This document shows positions 5,666 through 7,810 of a DNA stretch of 7,810 nucleotides, piece after piece; position 1 is the first letter of the stretch; each line of letters opens with the position of its first letter. Both the position numbers and the translations under genes were made by a program. The stretch covers positions 1 through 7,810 of the forward strand of contig CAZIRO010000135.1 in the NCBI GenBank assembly GCA_964541595.1, written 5' to 3'. The notes beneath the pieces were generated by a model, which worked only from the letters and a program-made list of their open reading frames with translations, was not told the origin of the DNA and made no database searches. The DNA comes from CAZIRO01 sp964541595 (GTDB lineage Bacteria > Acidobacteriota > HRBIN11).

Positions 5666-7172
5666 CGGCCAGGGTTGGAACGCGATCCGTGCATGGACCA
5701 CACACGTACTGGTCGTCGGCGGGTCTCTGAGCGTGTTTCTGGCGATCTATCTCATTGTGGAACGGCGGTTCCGGGAGAAACCCCATCTGTGGCGACCGTT
5801 CCGGAACCTGGTGACCGCGTTCCTCTTCTTGAGCTGGATATTGTTTCTGCAGGGATGGTATGGCGCATTCCCGGAACTCCGGTCGTGGTTACTGCTGCTG
5901 TGGATCAGTCTGGTCACGCTGATCATCCTGCGGGCGATCAATCTGGTCTGGATGGAGGACTTCTTTCGGGCAAAACAGATTCCGCAACTGCTGCGCCAGA
6001 TCGTCAACGCGTTTCTGTTCGTGATCGTGATTTCCGTGGCCATTCAGCGGCTGTTCCGGGTGGAACTCACGCCGATCCTCACGACCTCTGCCGTGATCAC
6101 CGTCGTGATCGGCCTGGCGCTGCAGGAAACCCTGTCCAATCTGTTTTCGGGTATCGGACTGAACATCGAGGAAGCGTTTTATATTGGCGACTGGATCCAG
6201 ATCGGTTCCCATATCGGTCGGATTCAGGAGATCAACTGGCGATCGGTGCACCTCATTACACGTACCGGAGAAACCGTCGTATATCCGAACGCTGCCGTTG
6301 CCCGTGAGATCATTGTGAATTATTCCCGTCCCGCGGGTACCCCGCGCATCCATACGCTGACGATCGGTTTGCCCTACGAAGTCCCCCCGGAACAGGTGGA
6401 ACGGGCCGTACTGGAAGTATTGCGCGATTTTGATCTGCCGCATGATCCACCGCCCACGGTCCATCTGGTGGCGTTCGACGACTTTTCGGTCCGGTATGAA
6501 ATTCGTTATCCGTATGATGATTTCGGTCCGCTGCACCGGATGGATGCGGAGATCCGGCGGCGGCTCTGGTATACGTTAAAACGGTACGGGATCGATATCC
6601 CGTTCCCCATCCGGACGGTTTACCTGCAACAGCCGCACGACACGCTGTCCGAAATGCGCGCCCGGATGCTGGAAACGTTGCGGACCCAGGCGATCTTTCA
6701 GGGAATCCCGGAAACCGATCTGCAGCGGCTGGTGGACGACTGCCACGTCCGGATGTATGCCCGCGGACAGACGATCTTTCGCCAGGGAGATCCGCCGGAC
6801 GGGATGTACCTGATCATGCAGGGCACGGTCGATATCCTGGTGCGGCGCCACCGGCATACGCATACGGTGGCCACGCTGCGGGATGGGCAGATCTTCGGCG
6901 AGATTGCCCTGATTCAGACGGACCGGCGTACGGCAACGGCACGTGCACAGCGGGATACGTGGCTGGTATTCGTGCCCACGTCCGTGGCACGCGCGTGGAT
7001 GGAGTCCGTACCCGTCTTCCGGGACAATTTAATGCGGTTGTTCGAATCCCGGTGGGACGAACTGCAGGCGTTCTGGGCGGAAGAGACGGCGTCCACCACC
7101 CGGAGCGGGGACGTTCCGGACCGGGAAGTCCGCCGATCCTGGTTATTGCGCAAACTGCTCGGTCTCGGATGA
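5658..7172 (+). CDS. MscS-family channel with C-terminal cyclic-nucleotide-binding domain (bCNG type)
   Basis: Inner-membrane protein of 504 residues. About five hydrophobic helices (16-34, 48-68, 76-97, 111-131, 137-165) precede the MscS core. The last is the pore-lining helix, running into GLALQETLSNLFSGIGL (152-168). It is followed by the beta domain (IGDWIQIG, 176-183; VVYPNA, 207-212) and the alpha/beta vestibule to about residue 325. Residues about 345-460 form a CAP-like nucleotide-binding domain. Its phosphate-binding cassette, FGEIALIQTDRRTATARA (413-430), retains Glu415 and Arg424, so binding of cAMP or cGMP is expected. This architecture matches known bacterial cyclic-nucleotide-gated MscS homologues, several of which respond weakly or not at all to tension. 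The ATG at 5658 overlaps the upstream stop by 8 bases; a GTG at 5652 is an alternative. No nucleotide cyclase is in the window. Confidence 0.92.
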   Translation: MFDGQGWNAIRAWTTHVLVVGGSLSVFLAIYLIVERRFREKPHLWRPFRNLVTAFLFLSWILFLQGWYGAFPELRSWLLLLWISLVTLIILRAINLVWMEDFFRAKQIPQLLRQIVNAFLFVIVISVAIQRLFRVELTPILTTSAVITVVIGLALQETLSNLFSGIGLNIEEAFYIGDWIQIGSHIGRIQEINWRSVHLITRTGETVVYPNAAVAREIIVNYSRPAGTPRIHTLTIGLPYEVPPEQVERAVLEVLRDFDLPHDPPPTVHLVAFDDFSVRYEIRYPYDDFGPLHRMDAEIRRRLWYTLKRYGIDIPFPIRTVYLQQPHDTLSEMRARMLETLRTQAIFQGIPETDLQRLVDDCHVRMYARGQTIFRQGDPPDGMYLIMQGTVDILVRRHRHTHTVATLRDGQIFGEIALIQTDRRTATARAQRDTWLVFVPTSVARAWMESVPVFRDNLMRLFESRWDELQAFWAEETASTTRSGDVPDREVRRSWLLRKLLGLG

Positions 7173-7198
7173 GGCCCCCGGCACATGCCCCCGACCGC

Positions 7199-7690
7199 TC
7201 AGTCCTGTACCATCACAACGGTGACAACGGCCCAGGCCTGAATCCCTTCCCCCCGGCCGAACGGGGTCAATGCCTCGCCAGAAGATACCGTGACACCGAC
7301 GTCCGACGCGGAAATCCGCAACATGTCAGCGATCGATGCGCGCATCCGCTCGATCCAGGGCAACAGCCGGGGACGACTGCCTTCAATGGTGATCGACACA
7401 TGCGTGATCCGTGCGCCCGTCGGAAGGTGGTCCAGCGATGCACGCAGATACGCTCGACTGTCCGTAATCCCCTGACGGCAGAGCGCGTCGCTGACCGGAC
7501 CGATGACCGGCACTCCGGTGATGCTATCGATGGCCCGGCCCAGGGCGTGCAGCACGACGTCCGCATCACTGTGCCCCTCGAGGCCCGGTGCATCGGGAAT
7601 GACCACGCCCCCGAGGCGCAGCGGTTTGTCAACGGGAGGATCAACAAACCGGTGGCTATCGTGGCCGAATCCGACCTTGACGTGTATCAT
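7199..7690 (-). CDS. ispF: Divergent 2-C-methyl-D-erythritol 2,4-cyclodiphosphate synthase (IspF) homologue
   Basis: This 163-residue protein matches the IspF fold and length (E. coli about 159). IspF cyclises CDP-methylerythritol phosphate in the MEP isoprenoid pathway and works as a trimer with zinc. Conserved here are Asp11 and His13 in GHDSHRF, LGG (26-28), HSDADVVLHAL with His40 and zinc ligand His48, and the C-terminal GEALTPFGRGEGI with Glu139. Unlike standard IspF, the DALLGA segment after His48 is GRAIDS (Asp46 becomes Arg52), and the GDIG-x-x-FPDTD loop reads PVIGPVSDALC, losing the aspartates equivalent to 56 and 63. DSRAYL resumes the alignment. The start is ATG 7690-7688; no good Shine-Dalgarno precedes it (AGGG is 13 bases away). 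The gene converges on the channel gene with a 26-base gap. Family membership is sure; retained catalytic activity is not. Confidence 0.82.
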   Translation of the reverse strand: MIHVKVGFGHDSHRFVDPPVDKPLRLGGVVIPDAPGLEGHSDADVVLHALGRAIDSITGVPVIGPVSDALCRQGITDSRAYLRASLDHLPTGARITHVSITIEGSRPRLLPWIERMRASIADMLRISASDVGVTVSSGEALTPFGRGEGIQAWAVVTVVMVQD

Positions 7691-7737
7691 GTGTATGCAA
7701 AAACCCTGCAGTATCGGAAACCGGTGGGAGGTCCATG

Positions 7738-7755
7738 CACACCCGATGCGGTGTG
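7738..7755 (-). other. Stem-loop just downstream of tRNA-Gln
   Basis: On the minus strand CACACC pairs with GGTGTG around a 6-base loop, 3 bases after the tRNA CCA end, and the stem can extend by a G-T and an A-T pair. No T run follows, so a tRNA 3' processing or attenuator role is more plausible than termination. IspF starts 47 bases further on, and transcription could continue into it. Confidence 0.35.
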
Positions 7756-7758
7756 TAA

Positions 7759-7810
7759 TGGCTGGGATGCAGGGATTCGAACCCCGACCCTGGGGTCCAG
7801 AGCCCCATGT
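7759..7810 (-). tRNA. tRNA-Gln, anticodon CTG (partial, 3' part)
   Basis: Only the anticodon arm through the CCA end is inside the window; the D arm and 5' acceptor strand lie beyond 7810. On the minus strand a TGGGG/CCCCA stem encloses the loop CTCTGGA (7802-7796), with anticodon CTG at 7800-7798, reading CAG codons. A 4-base variable loop, a T arm CGGGG/CCCTG with loop TTCGAAT, a CATCCCA acceptor strand and a G discriminator follow. The encoded CCA ends at 7759. The G73 and the predicted first U-A pair agree with glutamine identity. It lies upstream of the IspF gene on the same strand, 68 bases away. Confidence 0.92.

Noticed and set aside
5889..6536. Minus-strand open frame of 215 codons inside the channel gene
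   Set aside because: The sense frame encodes the MscS core with all motifs; the antisense product is low-complexity and charged.
7173..7198. Bidirectional terminator between the converging channel and ispF genes
   Set aside because: Only a 3-4 bp GGC/GCC stem can be drawn and there is no T or A tract on either side.
7480..7570. Compensated double frameshift as the cause of the odd IspF loop
   Set aside because: I read the alternative frames through this stretch and none restores a GDIG or FPDTD-like sequence, so divergence is the better explanation.
7727..7758. Plus-strand leader peptide of seven codons (ATG at 7735) after GGAGG
   Set aside because: The ribosome-site spacing is only 3 bases, and the downstream plus strand is antisense to a tRNA, so there is no gene for it to control.

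Overview
The window is gene-dense bacterial DNA of fairly high GC content (by eye a little under 60%). It carries a biosynthetic thiolase, an SDR reductase, an MEP-pathway IspF homologue, an MscS-type channel and a tRNA-Gln with an encoded CCA end. Shine-Dalgarno sites and sigma70-like promoter boxes are recognisable, and a short heptamer repeat tract lies between two genes. A proteobacterium or a neighbouring phylum fits, but no marker here fixes the taxon. No phage genes, transposase, CRISPR array or defence island were found.

Layout. A probable divergent gene on the minus strand runs off the left edge (1-85). Its 5' end overlaps a good promoter for a thiolase (125-1306). After a small hairpin comes an FHA/GAF-like/AAA+ protein (1398-2969), followed one base later by an exported DUF192 protein (2971-3486) and then a small three-helix membrane protein (3563-3820). 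A FabG-like SDR (3950-4711) is preceded by a 10-bp tandem repeat. A 312-bp intergenic region (4712-5023) then holds two hairpins, a GGTCYCA heptamer array and a strong promoter candidate. That promoter would drive a two-gene unit: a CDP-alcohol phosphatidyltransferase (5024-5665) overlapping an MscS channel with a C-terminal cyclic-nucleotide-binding domain (5658-7172). On the minus strand, converging on this unit, are a divergent IspF (7199-7690) and, upstream of it, the 3' part of a tRNA-Gln(CTG) gene (7759 to beyond the right edge).

How the genes relate. Thiolase and SDR could act in succession on acetoacetyl-CoA or 3-ketoacyl substrates, but they are not adjacent and no polyester synthase or beta-oxidation gene is visible. 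The FHA protein and the DUF192 protein are tightly spaced and probably co-transcribed. The phospholipid synthase and the ligand-gated channel are translationally coupled, joining a membrane-lipid enzyme to a membrane-tension/nucleotide-responsive channel.

The main oddities are two family members with altered active sites. The AAA+ protein resembles sigma54 activators but lacks the Walker B acidic pair, both arginine-finger positions, the GAFTGA loop and a DNA-binding domain. The IspF homologue keeps the zinc ligands but has lost the conserved substrate loop. No wholly new multi-gene system could be demonstrated.
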